DNA from: Empedobacter sedimenti | GTDB lineage: Bacteria > Bacteroidota > Bacteroidia > Flavobacteriales > Weeksellaceae | Direction: 5' to 3' | Assembly (NCBI RefSeq): GCF_030005555.1 | Contig: NZ_JASCQG010000019.1 | Location: forward strand, 1 to 33,949 | DNA length: 33,949 nt | Shown here: piece after piece, positions 14,881-23,960 of the stretch | How positions within the stretch are numbered: position 1 is the stretch's first letter | Layout: each line of letters opens with the position of its first letter | Made by a program: the position numbers and the translations under genes | The notes under the pieces: generated by a model | Database searches by the model: none | Told to the model about the DNA's origin: nothing | The model's input: the letters and a program-made list of their open reading frames with translations, nothing else

Positions 14881-15909
14881 TTGAGTAAAAAAGGAATATT
14901 ATTAGTTAATTTAGGATCACCTAAATCTACATCCGTAAATGACGTAAAAGAATATCTTGGAGAGTTTTTAATGGATGAAAGAGTTATTGACTATAATTGG
15001 ATTCTAAGAACACTTTTAGTAAAAGGAATAATTCTAAATACAAGACCATCAAAATCCGCACAAGCTTATGAGAAAATTTGGACAGATGCGGGATCTCCTT
15101 TAATAGTCATTACTGAAAAAATAAAAAATAAATTACAAAATATTGTTGATATTCCTGTTGAAATAGGAATGAGATATGCTGAACCTAGTATAGAAAATGG
15201 AATTTCTAAACTAGTTGAGAAAGGAGTCAATAAGATTGTACTATTTCCATTGTATCCTCAATATGCTATGAGTACAACAGAATCTGTAGTAGAGAAATCA
15301 GAAAAAGTAAGAAAAGAAAAATTTCCATTTGTTAAAATAAATTATGTGGAACCATTTTATAATAAAGATATATATATAGATTGTCTTGTTGAAAGTATAA
15401 AAGACAAGTTTTCGAATGATTTTGATGGGTTGTTATTTTCTTACCACGGTATCCCAGAAAGACATATTTATAAAACAGATCCTACAAGGACTTGTAATTT
15501 AAGTGACTGTTGTGATAGAGAATTTAATCCAAGTCATCAATTCTGTTATCGTCATCAATGTTTTGAGACAACAAAAAAAGTTATAGAAAAATTAAATTTA
15601 TCTCGCGAAAAAACAATTGTTTCATTTCAATCTAGACTAGGAAAAGATAAATGGATTGAGCCATATACAGATTCTACTTTAAAAGTTTTACCATCAAAAG
15701 GAATAAAAAAATTGGCAGTTGTTTGCCCTGCATTTGTATCTGATTGTTTGGAAACTCTAGAGGAAATAGCAATGGAAGGAAAAGAAATATTTATTGATAA
15801 TGGGGGAGAAGCTTATGAGTATATTTCATGTCTAAATGATAATGATTCATGGATACATGTAATCAAAACTTTATGTGAAGAAAAAATAGATGATTTTTAT
15901 TTATTATAA
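14881..15909 (+). CDS. hemH: Ferrochelatase
   Basis: This 342-residue enzyme inserts Fe2+ into protoporphyrin IX (or coproporphyrin III) to complete heme. The start is TTG at 14881; the N-terminus K-G-I-L-L-V-N-L-G-S-P is exactly that of the family and no ATG is nearby. The metal-binding His is H189 in F-S-Y-H-G-I-P-E-R, and the conserved acidic residues lie in C-L-E-T-L-E-E (289-295). A Cys-rich insertion (C205, C210, C211, C222, C227) follows the active-site His, as in many Bacteroidota enzymes. Family members with such Cys can hold an Fe-S cluster, but that is not shown here. The next intact gene is a heme catalase. Confidence 0.95.
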   Translation: MSKKGILLVNLGSPKSTSVNDVKEYLGEFLMDERVIDYNWILRTLLVKGIILNTRPSKSAQAYEKIWTDAGSPLIVITEKIKNKLQNIVDIPVEIGMRYAEPSIENGISKLVEKGVNKIVLFPLYPQYAMSTTESVVEKSEKVRKEKFPFVKINYVEPFYNKDIYIDCLVESIKDKFSNDFDGLLFSYHGIPERHIYKTDPTRTCNLSDCCDREFNPSHQFCYRHQCFETTKKVIEKLNLSREKTIVSFQSRLGKDKWIEPYTDSTLKVLPSKGIKKLAVVCPAFVSDCLETLEEIAMEGKEIFIDNGGEAYEYISCLNDNDSWIHVIKTLCEEKIDDFYLL

Positions 15910-15918
15910 TCTTAAACA

Positions 15919-15972
15919 TTTAACAATTATAGATTAAATTCAAATATTCTACATAGACTTTTAATTGTTAAA
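15919..15972 (+). terminator. Weak long-loop inverted repeat after hemH
   Basis: TTTAACAATTA (15919-15929) pairs with TAATTGTTAAA (15962-15972), 11 bp around a 32-base loop, starting 10 bases after the hemH stop. The long loop and missing T-run make terminator activity doubtful. Confidence 0.3.
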
Positions 15973-16103
15973 AGTGATTCTATCAGTTATTAGTATGCTA
16001 TTAAGCTAATAGATCTAAATTTTGCATATAAGATTCTTAAAATGTTTTTAAAAGATTAGCTATTTACAGAGAAGTGTATATAAATCAAAAATATTAATAT
16101 AAG

Positions 16104-16151
16104 AATGGTTCTGTTACAAAAGGATTTATAATAGAACCATTTTCATTTTTT
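16104..16151 (+). terminator. Hairpin with T-run between hemH and the IS remnants
   Basis: AATGGTTCT (16104-16112) pairs with AGAACCATT (16133-16141) around a 20-base loop, followed by TTTCATTTTTT. It is 195 bases from hemH and could end its transcript. The left arm plus loop, GGTTCTGTTACAAAA, also resembles insertion-sequence terminal repeats of the IS6 type, so it may instead be part of the IS debris. Confidence 0.45.
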
Positions 16152-16335
16152 ACAAAACAATTGCTAAGCGCAAAGCGAAAGAAATTTATATATCAAATTG
16201 GTATATAGTTTCAAGAACAATGTTTATTATTGTTGTTCTTATAGTTTGTTATTTACTTCTGGCAAAATGGAATGGGAGAAACTATAATGCAGGGTTATTA
16301 TTGTTGTATTTCATCACTTCGTAGACAATAAATAT

Positions 16336-16408
16336 AATTATTTTAGTATTGATTTCAGTATTTCATATGGAGTTTTTCCTTTAAATGATCCATGTGATCT
16401 ATTGAAAT
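16336..16408 (-). mobile_element. IS3-family transposase C-terminal remnant
   Basis: Read on the - strand from 16408 to the TAA at 16338-16336, this encodes L-N-F-N-R-S-H-G-S-F-K-G-K-T-P-Y-E-I-L and K-S-I-L-K, the conserved last residues of IS3-family OrfB integrases. Everything upstream of this fragment is missing. It abuts the IS982-type fragment at about 16413, so one element was cut by the other or both were fused by deletion. Confidence 0.75.
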
Positions 16409-16414
16409 TTAGCT

Positions 16415-16629
16415 GGTGTTTTCCAGGGGATTGATATCAATCCCGCATCTGTTTATGATATTCATTTTTTGAATGATATAAATCTCAACTATGCGATCAG
16501 TTTATGATTAGACGCAATTATGCAACGACTTTTGAAAGGTTTAAAACCAGAATTCCAGCTAAAATTACTGCACTAATAGTGATTCAGTACATTAATAAAA
16601 TTACTTTAATTGAAATATTAAAAATCTAA
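16415..16629 (+). mobile_element. IS982-family transposase remnant, frameshifted
   Basis: From 16415 the + strand reads G-V-F-Q-G-I-D-I-N-P-A-S-V-Y-D-I-H-F-L and N-D-I. After a shift it continues from 16486 in another frame as Q-L-C-D-Q-F-M-I-R-R-N-Y-A, then R-F-K-T-R-I-P-A-K-I-T-A, then V-I-Q-Y-I-N-K, to a TAA at 16627. These are the middle and C-terminal signatures of IS982-family DDE transposases. It is a dead fragment of about one quarter of the gene. The rest of 15973-16857 shows no gene. Just before the catalase gene (16690-16735) there is only an imperfect GTGC...GCAC inverted repeat. Confidence 0.72.
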
Positions 16630-16857
16630 AAACTCAAATTATTTAAAATTCACAAGGGGTTATTTAAATAGTTTATTGTTTTTATAAAGGTGCTTTTTTA
16701 TCATTTTAAGAAAAAATGGCACTCTAATTGATTTATGTCATAATAAATTTATGTATAATATAAATAAATAACAATAAAGCTATAAGTTTTGTGTTGATTT
16801 TATTTTTTCTTATTACGTTCTATTCGTCAATTCTAATTCATTAATTAATATTAGCAT

Positions 16858-18981
16858 ATGAAAAAATCAAAAAAATCAGACCTTAAATCAGAACAAATGA
16901 GTCAATTTACAATTGATAATTCGAATCAAAAATTGACGACTAATGATGGTGTGTCTATCTATGATAATAATAACACCTTAAAAGTTGGAGATAGAGGACC
17001 TTCCTTACAACAAGACCATATATACTTTGATAAGTTGGGTCATTTCGATCGAGAAAGAATACCTGAACGAGTTGTACATGCTCGAGGTAGTGGAGCCCAC
17101 GGAATATTAGAAATACATGAGGATATAAGCGAATATTCATGTGCAAAATTTCTTCAAAAAGGTAAAACAACACCACTATTTATTCGTTTTTCAACTGTTG
17201 CAGGATTTAAAGGATCAACTGATTTAGCTAGGGATGTTAGAGGATTTTCAGTAAAATTTTATACAGAAGATGGTAATTATGATTTAGTTGGAAATAACAT
17301 TCCTGTATTTTTTATTCAAGATGCTATGAATTTCCCTGATTTAATACATGCTGTTAAGCCAGAGCCAGATAAAGAAATTCCCCAAGCTGCTTCAGCGCAC
17401 GATACTTTTTGGGATTTTATTTCATTAATGCCTGAATCTGCGCATATGATAATGTGGGCGATGTCTGACCGAGCAATTCCTCGAAGCCTTAGAATGATGG
17501 AGGGGTTTGGTGTACATACATTTAAATTGATTAATGAGAAAGGTAAAGCAACTTTTGTTAAATTCCATTGGAAACCTAAATTAGGAGTGCATTCTATTGC
17601 GTGGAATGAAGCTCAAAAAATATCAGGATTTAATTCTGACTTTCATCGTCAAGATTTATGGGAAGCTATTGATGAAGGAAATTTTCCGCAATGGGATTTA
17701 GGTGTTCAGCTAATTCCTGAAGAAGATGAATTAAAATATTCTTTTGACATCTTGGATGCTACGAAATTGGTTCCAGAAGAATTAGTTCCTGTAAAAATCA
17801 TTGGAACGATGACCCTTAACCGCAATCCCGACAATTTTTTTGCTGAAACTGAACAAGTAGCTTTTGATCCAGGTAGAATTATTCCTGGTATTGATTTATC
17901 TGATGATCCTTTATTGCAAGGTCGAATTTTTTCGTATATGGATACACAGAATTATAGATTAGGAGGAGCAAATTTCCATGAAATACCTATTAATAGATCA
18001 CTGAATCAAAAACACAATAATCAAAAAGATGGCACGGGAAGAATGGATATATTAAAAGGAAGTGTAAGTTATTTTCCTAACAGCAAAGCTTCTGGTTGCC
18101 CATATCATGCAATGTTAAAGGGAGAAGAAGGTTTTCAATCACATGAACAAAAAGTAGAAGGAAAAAAAGTAAGGGCTAGATCTGATTCATTTGCTGATCA
18201 TTTCTCGCAAGCAACCTTGTTTTTTAATTCACAATCCAAACCAGAGAAACAACATATTATAGATGCTTTTAGTTTTGAATTGAGTAAGGTAACTGATCCA
18301 AAAATTAGAGAGAGACAAGTTGCTATACTTTATCAAATTGATAAAACTCTAGCGCAAAAAGTAGGCGATAATCTTGGTATTAAACCTCCAAAAGAGTTGG
18401 ATGAACTTACATTAAGTTTTGCAAGGCAAAATCATCCCAATTATCCTATACAGCCTAAAAAACAAGAAATAAATTCATTTGATGCTTTGAGTATGAAAGT
18501 TAAAGAAGGTGAAGGAACTATTAAAACTAGAAAAGTAGCCTTTTTAGTGGATAATGGTGTTTCTAAAAAAAGTGTAGATCAATTAAAAAAAGCATTGGAA
18601 AAAGAGGGAGCTCAAGCGGTATTAATTTCATCTAAAGTTGGAGAGCTAACTTATGAAGAAGGAAGTAAAGAAAAGATTTCCCATAGTTATCTTACAGATC
18701 CATCTGTTTGTTATGATGCAGTGTTTACACCATCAGGCAAATCAATAGAATCTTTAAAATTGAATTCAGATTACTATGAATTTATCAATGATTCTTACAG
18801 ACATTGTAAAATATTAGCATTTGCAAAAGGAGCAGGTTCGTTAATGGATAATTCATTTGTTAAACTTGATAGAGGAGTGATTTTAGAAGATGAAAATGAG
18901 AATTGGATAGCGGATTTTATTCAAGTAATGAAATTACATCGTATTTGGGACCGTGAAGAAGAAAGGAAGGTTCCTTCATAA
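16858..18981 (+). CDS. katE: Large-subunit heme catalase (KatE/HPII type)
   Basis: This 707-residue clade-2 catalase breaks hydrogen peroxide into water and oxygen. The distal His is H74 in [12 protein letters not shown] and the distal Asn is N147 in D-L-V-G-N-N. The proximal heme ligand is Y360 in R356-I-F-S-Y-M-D-T-Q, with R356 supporting it. The extra C-terminal domain (~540-700, starting [12 protein letters not shown]) has the flavodoxin/DJ-1-PfpI-like fold typical of large catalases and lacks an obvious nucleophile elbow Cys. It is cytoplasmic, with no signal peptide. Ferrochelatase two genes upstream could supply its heme. It stands alone with an AT-rich upstream region. Confidence 0.95.
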   Translation: MKKSKKSDLKSEQMSQFTIDNSNQKLTTNDGVSIYDNNNTLKVGDRGPSLQQDHIYFDKLGHFDRERIPERVVHARGSGAHGILEIHEDISEYSCAKFLQKGKTTPLFIRFSTVAGFKGSTDLARDVRGFSVKFYTEDGNYDLVGNNIPVFFIQDAMNFPDLIHAVKPEPDKEIPQAASAHDTFWDFISLMPESAHMIMWAMSDRAIPRSLRMMEGFGVHTFKLINEKGKATFVKFHWKPKLGVHSIAWNEAQKISGFNSDFHRQDLWEAIDEGNFPQWDLGVQLIPEEDELKYSFDILDATKLVPEELVPVKIIGTMTLNRNPDNFFAETEQVAFDPGRIIPGIDLSDDPLLQGRIFSYMDTQNYRLGGANFHEIPINRSLNQKHNNQKDGTGRMDILKGSVSYFPNSKASGCPYHAMLKGEEGFQSHEQKVEGKKVRARSDSFADHFSQATLFFNSQSKPEKQHIIDAFSFELSKVTDPKIRERQVAILYQIDKTLAQKVGDNLGIKPPKELDELTLSFARQNHPNYPIQPKKQEINSFDALSMKVKEGEGTIKTRKVAFLVDNGVSKKSVDQLKKALEKEGAQAVLISSKVGELTYEEGSKEKISHSYLTDPSVCYDAVFTPSGKSIESLKLNSDYYEFINDSYRHCKILAFAKGAGSLMDNSFVKLDRGVILEDENENWIADFIQVMKLHRIWDREEERKVPS

Positions 18982-19020
18982 TAAAATGTTTAACGTGATA
19001 TAAATATAAAATTTAGACGA

Positions 19021-19254
19021 ATGATATTACAACTTAGTCCTACAATACTTGTTGATACCCCTATTGGTAGAGGTCATACTATTTTTATAATTGATTATGG
19101 TATGCATCAAAATTCGTGTTGGGTTGTAACGATGGAAAAAAATGGCATTGTAAAACATTTTGATAGCAATGACATTATAGTTTGTACAAATTTTACTTTT
19201 CATATCAATGAGGAGAAAAATTGTTTTAATCACAATTCAGAAATAAAAAAATAA
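19021..19254 (+). CDS. Small conserved hypothetical protein (77 aa)
   Basis: This is a small beta-rich protein. The opening L-Q-L-S-P-T-I-L-V-D-T-P-I-G-R-G-H, then I-D-Y-G-M-H-Q-N-S-C-W-V-V, then H-F-D-S-N-D-I, is a pattern I know from short Bacteroidota proteins of unknown function. It lies 39 bases after the catalase gene and 4 bases before the PNPOx-like gene, so it probably belongs to a stress-related transcript. There is no signal peptide or catalytic motif. The C-terminal dozen residues are low-complexity. Confidence 0.65.
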   Translation: MILQLSPTILVDTPIGRGHTIFIIDYGMHQNSCWVVTMEKNGIVKHFDSNDIIVCTNFTFHINEEKNCFNHNSEIKK

Positions 19255-19258
19255 AATT

Positions 19259-19773
19259 ATGGGAAATGCACAGTCACCGACAGAAAATTTGAGCGGAAAT
19301 AAAGCCATTGAAAAGATAAAATCTATTGCTGAAACTGCCCGAACTTGCTTTTTACCACCAATATTGGCGGTAATACTACAAGTAGACCAATGGCTCTTCA
19401 AGAAGTAGATGAGGCTGGTAACCTCTGGTTTTTGAGTGATGTTCATTCACTGAAAAATGATGAAATTGAAGCCAATCCTAATGTAGAACTGTATTTTATG
19501 AATAATTCTAAATACGAATACATCTTTATTAAAGGAAAAGCCAGTGTTTCAAAAGATAAAACTTTAATTGATAAATACTGGACCAATTTTGCAAATGCTT
19601 GGTTTGATGGAAAAGACGATCCTAATATCAGTCTAATAAAAGTTTCGCCAAACGATGGGTATTATTACGAAACCAAAGACAATAAGTTTATTGCCATGTC
19701 GAAAATGCTTTTTGCCGCCGTTACAGGAAATACAATTGAAGACGGAGGAATTGAAGGAGAACTGAAACTGTAA
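19259..19773 (+). pseudogene. General-stress-protein-26-like PNPOx-fold protein, single-base frameshift
   Basis: The ATG at 19259 opens M-G-N-A-Q-S-P-T-E-N-L-S and continues to A-E-T-A-R-T-C (~residue 29). The frame is then lost in the T5 run near 19350. The remaining frame (to 19773) reads F-T-T-N-I-G-G, then S-R-P-M-A-L-Q-E-V, then L-W-F-L-S-D, then V-E-L-Y-F-M, the flavin-binding split-barrel of the pyridoxamine-5-phosphate-oxidase-like stress proteins. One extra base in the T-run would restore a ~171-residue protein of normal family length. Either a real mutation or a homopolymer sequencing error explains this. The undamaged codons elsewhere suggest the event is recent or artefactual. Confidence 0.82.
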
Positions 19774-19899
19774 AAGAATAAATTATTGTCTTCTACAATG
19801 TTAATTAATTAAAGAAAAATGCAGAAACAAACTATTTATGGCATTGCATTTGAAATATTTTTTTTAACACAATTTATTAATATTTAAAAATCACACATT

Positions 19900-20151
19900 A
19901 TGGGAATTCTAACATGGATTATTTTCGGCCTTATAGCCGGAGCAATAGCAAAAGCAATACACCCTGGTAACGATCCAGGTGGTTGGATAGTAACAATAAT
20001 TATTGGGATTTTAGGTGCTGTTGTCGGTGGGTGGCTTGGATCGATGCTTTTAGGTGTCGATGTAAGCGGATTTAATATTTCTAGTTTTTTAGTTGCAATT
20101 GCTGGAGCAGTTTTATGTCTAGCAGTGTATAGAATGATTTCGAAAAAATAG
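19900..20151 (+). CDS. GlsB/YeaQ/YmgE-family stress membrane protein
   Basis: This 83-residue protein has three hydrophobic spans and the Gly-rich pattern of the transglycosylase-associated family: I-I-F-G-L-I-A-G-A-I-A-K, then P-G-N-D-P-G-G-W, then G-I-L-G-A-V-V-G-G-W-L-G. These small inner-membrane proteins are induced by general stress and have no known enzymatic activity. It follows the PNPOx-like stress gene by 126 bases and is closed by a strong hairpin. Confidence 0.92.
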   Translation: MGILTWIIFGLIAGAIAKAIHPGNDPGGWIVTIIIGILGAVVGGWLGSMLLGVDVSGFNISSFLVAIAGAVLCLAVYRMISKK

Positions 20152-20180
20152 ACTGTCTAATTAACGATTAAAATACTGTA

Positions 20181-20206
20181 AAGTCTCAGAGCTCTGAGAC
20201 TTTTTG
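20181..20206 (+). terminator. Perfect palindromic terminator after the GlsB-like gene
   Basis: A 22-base perfect palindrome (20181-20202, arms AAGTCTCAGAG and CTCTGAGACTT) is followed by T-rich sequence. It separates the stress-gene group from the SDR/repair group. Confidence 0.9.
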
Positions 20207-20228
20207 TTTAATATTACTATTTATAATT

Positions 20229-21224
20229 ATGAAAAATACAGTCATTGATTTAATTACTAAAACAGTGGTAATTACTGGCGCTTCTAGTGGTGTTGGCTTA
20301 GCTACAGCACACTTATTTGCTCAAAATGGATATCAATTGGTTTTGGCAGCACGAGGTGTAGAAGGTTTAGAAAAGGCGGTTTCAGAATGCAATGCTTTCG
20401 GTGGAAAAGCGATTTATAAATCAATTGATGTTTCTAATGCAAATGAAGTAAAAGATTTAGTTGAATTTGCTCTGAAAGAATTTGGACGCATAGATGTGTG
20501 GGTGAATAATGCAGGTGTTATGGCAAGCGGAAAATTTGAGGAAATTCCTATGGACATAAACGAACAAGTAATCAAAACCAATTTAATGGGGTATATGCAC
20601 GGAGCGTACTACATTTTACCCGTTTTTAAAGAACAAAATCAAGGCATTTTAATTAATAATGTTTCCATTGGAGGATATATGCCAGCTCCATTTAGTTCGG
20701 TATATTCGGCAACTAAAACAGGAATAAAAGGGTTGATGAGTGGTTTACAAAGTGAATATAGTGTGTATCCCGAAATTCATATTTGCAACGTTTATCCACA
20801 AGTTCAACAATCTACAGGAAATATGCATTCCGCTAAATTCTCAGGTTTAGATTTTAAAATACCTCCGTTTGCAGCCGATCCTAAAGATACCGCAAAGGTG
20901 ATATATAATTTAATAAACAAATCTAAAAATGATACCTTTCCAGACGCCACATCATTTATGTTAAAGCTTGCACATGGAGCTTTTCCAGAAACCTTTACCA
21001 ATTTAGCAACTGGTGTTTTAAGGCTGATGATGAAGGTGAAAAAAGGAAAGGCTGATGAAGGTAATGTTTTACAACCTTCTACCGATCCACATGCTGTTTA
21101 TGGAAAGATGGCTATTCCAGTACCATCAAAAACAAATCAAAAAATCATCGGAACATCGCTAGTACTCGCTGCAGGATTTTTTGTAGCGAAACATTTAAAA
21201 AATAAATCAAAAAAAACGAATTAA
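20229..21224 (+). CDS. Short-chain dehydrogenase/reductase (SDR)
   Basis: This 331-residue Rossmann oxidoreductase has T-G-A-S-S-G-V-G (16-23) for the nucleotide, N93-N-A-G96, catalytic S146, and Y159-S-A-T-K163. Residues up to ~250 form the normal SDR domain. About 80 residues more end in a hydrophobic span (I-I-G-T-S-L-V-L-A-A-G-F-F-V-A) plus a Lys-rich tail, so it may be held at the membrane. The substrate is unknown. It lies 1 base before the exonuclease gene and may be transcribed with the repair cluster, though that link is not known to be functional. Confidence 0.9.
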   Translation: MKNTVIDLITKTVVITGASSGVGLATAHLFAQNGYQLVLAARGVEGLEKAVSECNAFGGKAIYKSIDVSNANEVKDLVEFALKEFGRIDVWVNNAGVMASGKFEEIPMDINEQVIKTNLMGYMHGAYYILPVFKEQNQGILINNVSIGGYMPAPFSSVYSATKTGIKGLMSGLQSEYSVYPEIHICNVYPQVQQSTGNMHSAKFSGLDFKIPPFAADPKDTAKVIYNLINKSKNDTFPDATSFMLKLAHGAFPETFTNLATGVLRLMMKVKKGKADEGNVLQPSTDPHAVYGKMAIPVPSKTNQKIIGTSLVLAAGFFVAKHLKNKSKKTN

Positions 21225-21225
21225 T

Positions 21226-22236
21226 TTGAAACTGCTAAAATTCACATCCAAAGGTATTTATTGCATTCCAGGTAAGTTTTATATTGATCCTTGGCGACCT
21301 GTAGATTTAGCAGTTATCACGCATGGACATGCCGATCACGCCCGAAGTGGAATGAAAAAATATTTGTGTCATCATTTCACTAAACCTATTTTATTTTCAA
21401 GAATTGGTAGAAATATCGAATGCGAAAGTATCGGTTATAGCGAACAACTAACTATAAATGGGGTTAAAGTTTCATTACATCCTGCAGGTCACATAATCGG
21501 CTCAGCACAAATTAGGATGGAGTATAAAGGTTATGTAAGCGTAATTTCTGGAGATTATAAATTGCAAGATGATGGGCTTTCTACGGCTTTTGAAGCTGTA
21601 AAATGCCACGAATTCATTACCGAAAGTACCTTCGGTCTTCCTGTTTACAATTGGCTTTCTGTGGCAGAACAAGAAAAAAACATGCGTGATTGGGTAGATC
21701 ATAATAGAGCGAAAGGAAAAACTTCGGTCTTTATAGGCTATTCTTTAGGGAAATCGCAGCGTATTATGAAAGCATTAGAGGGTATTGGAGAGTTAAATGT
21801 CCATTATTCCATTGCAAAATTGAATGAGGCTTACGAAAGTGTTGGTGTTACATTACCTGAGTACAAAACAATAGATTTACGTGATGACAAAAAGCATTTG
21901 GATGGAAAAATAATTTTGTTGCCACCCGCTTTGGTTGATAATCCAGTGATGAAGAAAATACCTAATATGGCGTTTGCCATTTGTTCGGGATGGATGCAGA
22001 TTCGTGGTGCTAGAAGATGGCGAAGTGCAGATGCAGGTTTTGCAATTAGTGATCATGCAGATTGGCAAGGATTGTTAAGTGCAATCAAAGCTACGGAAGC
22101 CGAAAAAGTTTATGTAACACATGGTCAAACGGCTATTTTTTCTAAATATTTAAACGAAATAGGTATTTATTCCGAAGAAATAAAAACTGAATACGGCGAC
22201 GACGAAGAAAGAACGGAAATGGAGGAAGAGAAATAG
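21226..22236 (+). CDS. Ligase-associated MBL-fold DNA exonuclease
   Basis: This 336-residue metallo-beta-lactamase/beta-CASP-type protein belongs to the exonuclease family encoded next to ATP-dependent ligase and Lhr. The metal-binding motif is T-H33-G-H35-A-D37-H38. Further conserved parts are H-P-A-G-H-I-I-G-S-A-Q, S-G-D-Y, and late S-D-H-A-D-W and T-H-G. Such enzymes are inferred to trim DNA ends. The start is a TTG at 21226, right after the SDR stop; K-L-L-K-F-T matches the usual N-terminus and no ATG is close. 143 bases separate it from the ligase gene. Confidence 0.9.
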   Translation: MKLLKFTSKGIYCIPGKFYIDPWRPVDLAVITHGHADHARSGMKKYLCHHFTKPILFSRIGRNIECESIGYSEQLTINGVKVSLHPAGHIIGSAQIRMEYKGYVSVISGDYKLQDDGLSTAFEAVKCHEFITESTFGLPVYNWLSVAEQEKNMRDWVDHNRAKGKTSVFIGYSLGKSQRIMKALEGIGELNVHYSIAKLNEAYESVGVTLPEYKTIDLRDDKKHLDGKIILLPPALVDNPVMKKIPNMAFAICSGWMQIRGARRWRSADAGFAISDHADWQGLLSAIKATEAEKVYVTHGQTAIFSKYLNEIGIYSEEIKTEYGDDEERTEMEEEK

Positions 22237-22247
22237 ATTTTCATAAA

Positions 22248-22300
22248 GATTTTTTGAGATTTTCCTGTCGTCGAAATGACAATACACCATTGTCATTTTG
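22248..22300. repeat. Intergenic hairpin resembling a common Bacteroidota dispersed repeat
   Basis: AAATGACAA (22274-22282) pairs with TTGTCATTT (22290-22298). The preceding TGAGATTTTCCTGTCGTCG is the reverse complement of the CGACGA...AAATCTCA motif often scattered between genes in flavobacteria. Only one copy is present in this window. It may also act as a bidirectional terminator between the exonuclease and ligase genes. Confidence 0.5.
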
Positions 22301-22379
22301 AAAAAAGAAAAGCGGTATAAGAAATATGAACAAAACAAGAAGTAAATATTAAAATTGCTTTAAAATTTTTAAGTCATCA

Positions 22380-23960
22380 ATGAACGATTTTGCTACTTTA
22401 ATTAATGCGCTCGACAGTACTAACAAAACCTCTTTAAAACAAGAGGCAATTATCGAGTTTCTTCAAAAGGCGTCTTCGCATGATAAATTATGGTTTCTAG
22501 CTCTATTTACAGGGCGAAAACCGAAACGAAATGTCAATTCTACCTTAATGAAAATGTGGGCGATGGAAGTTGCCGGAATTCCAGAATGGCTTTTTGTAGA
22601 AAGTTATTCCAGCGTGGGTGATTTAGGGGAAACCATTTCTCTTATTTTACCACCACCAACCAAAACGATTGACTATTCTTTGTCAGAGTGGATGCAAAAA
22701 ATCATTTATCTAAAAGAAAAAACAGAAGATCAGAAAAAAGAATTCATTCTTGATGCGTGGAGCGGTTTAGATTATGTAGAGCGATTTATTTTCAATAAGC
22801 TTTTGGGTGGCAGTTTCAGAATTGGTGTTTCCAGTAAAACTTTAATCAATACGCTTGCAAAATATTATAATTTAGATCCGAATGCCGTTACGCACAGTAT
22901 TATGGGGACTTGGATAATAGAAGAAGTCGATTTCGAAAAGTTGATCAAAGGCGATTATACTGCGACCCATTTATCCAAACCTTATCCGTTTTGTCTGGCT
23001 TATGCGTTAGAAAAAGAAATTGAAGATTTGGGCGAAACGCAAGATTGGTTGGTAGAATACAAGTGGGATGGTATTCGGGGACAATTTATCAAGCGAGAAG
23101 GCGAAGTTTTTATTTGGTCGAGAGGCGAAGAATTGGTGACTGATCAATTTCCAGAAATTAGAGATGAATTATTTCAGTGGAAGGGTAATTTTGTTTTGGA
23201 TGGTGAGATTTTAGCATTTAAAAATGAGAAAGTTTTAAATTTTACTGAACTTCAAAAACGCTTAAACCGTAAAAATTTAACCAAAAAAATATTGGATGAA
23301 ATTCCCATTGTTGTTTATGCGTACGACGTTTTAGAGTGTGATCAAGATGATTATCGCGAAAAATCGATGATGCAAAGAAGATTAAAATTAGAGCAAATTC
23401 TAGAAGTCAATCCTTCGGACAAAGTACATCTTTCAGAAAAAATTATTTTTGAAAATTGGAATCAACTTCCCGCAATTCGAGAAAATGCTCGAGAAATTAA
23501 TAGTGAAGGTTTAATGCTAAAAAATGTGCATTCTCCTTATCATACCGGTCGCAAAAAAGGTGATTGGTGGAAGTGGAAACTCGATCCGTTAACGATTGAT
23601 GCGGTTTTAATTTATGCTCAAAAAGGAAGTGGGCGAAGAAGCGGTTATTACACTGATTATACTTTTGCCGTCAAAAAAGAAGGAAAATTAGTCACGATTG
23701 CGAAAGCGTATTCTGGTTTAACAGATAAAGAAATACAAGATGTTAGCAAATTTATTTCTAAAAATGTGTTAGAAAAATTTGGACCTGTACGAACGGTAAA
23801 ACCCGAATTGGTTTTTGAGTTGGCTTTTGAAGGAATAGGTTTTAGTAGTCGACATAAATCGGGTGTGGCATTGCGTTTTCCAAGAATTTTACGTTGGCGA
23901 CGCGATAAAAAAGTGGAGGATATAGACGATATTGAAGATATTAAAAAATTAATCACGTGA
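22380..23960 (+). CDS. ATP-dependent DNA ligase
   Basis: This 526-residue ligase has an N-terminal helical domain (1-200), an adenylation domain with the lysine nucleophile K228 in E-Y-K-W-D-G-I-R-G, E-motif V-L-D-G-E-I-L, and motif V-like G-L-M-L-K-N and W-K-W-K-L-D. An OB-fold follows and ends near R-F-P-R-I-L-R-W-R. This is the ligase form clustered with Lhr and the MBL exonuclease, in related bacteria linked to resistance to cross-linking damage. Its stop overlaps the GTG start of the helicase gene by 4 bases. It is separate from the essential NAD-dependent LigA. Confidence 0.95.
   Translation: MNDFATLINALDSTNKTSLKQEAIIEFLQKASSHDKLWFLALFTGRKPKRNVNSTLMKMWAMEVAGIPEWLFVESYSSVGDLGETISLILPPPTKTIDYSLSEWMQKIIYLKEKTEDQKKEFILDAWSGLDYVERFIFNKLLGGSFRIGVSSKTLINTLAKYYNLDPNAVTHSIMGTWIIEEVDFEKLIKGDYTATHLSKPYPFCLAYALEKEIEDLGETQDWLVEYKWDGIRGQFIKREGEVFIWSRGEELVTDQFPEIRDELFQWKGNFVLDGEILAFKNEKVLNFTELQKRLNRKNLTKKILDEIPIVVYAYDVLECDQDDYREKSMMQRRLKLEQILEVNPSDKVHLSEKIIFENWNQLPAIRENAREINSEGLMLKNVHSPYHTGRKKGDWWKWKLDPLTIDAVLIYAQKGSGRRSGYYTDYTFAVKKEGKLVTIAKAYSGLTDKEIQDVSKFISKNVLEKFGPVRTVKPELVFELAFEGIGFSSRHKSGVALRFPRILRWRRDKKVEDIDDIEDIKKLIT

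Noticed and set aside
16104-16141. Possible intact IS6-type terminal repeat (GGTTCTGTTACAAA)
   Set aside because: No matching inverted copy or IS6 transposase is found nearby, and the sequence forms a terminator-like hairpin, so it is listed as a terminator with the alternative noted.
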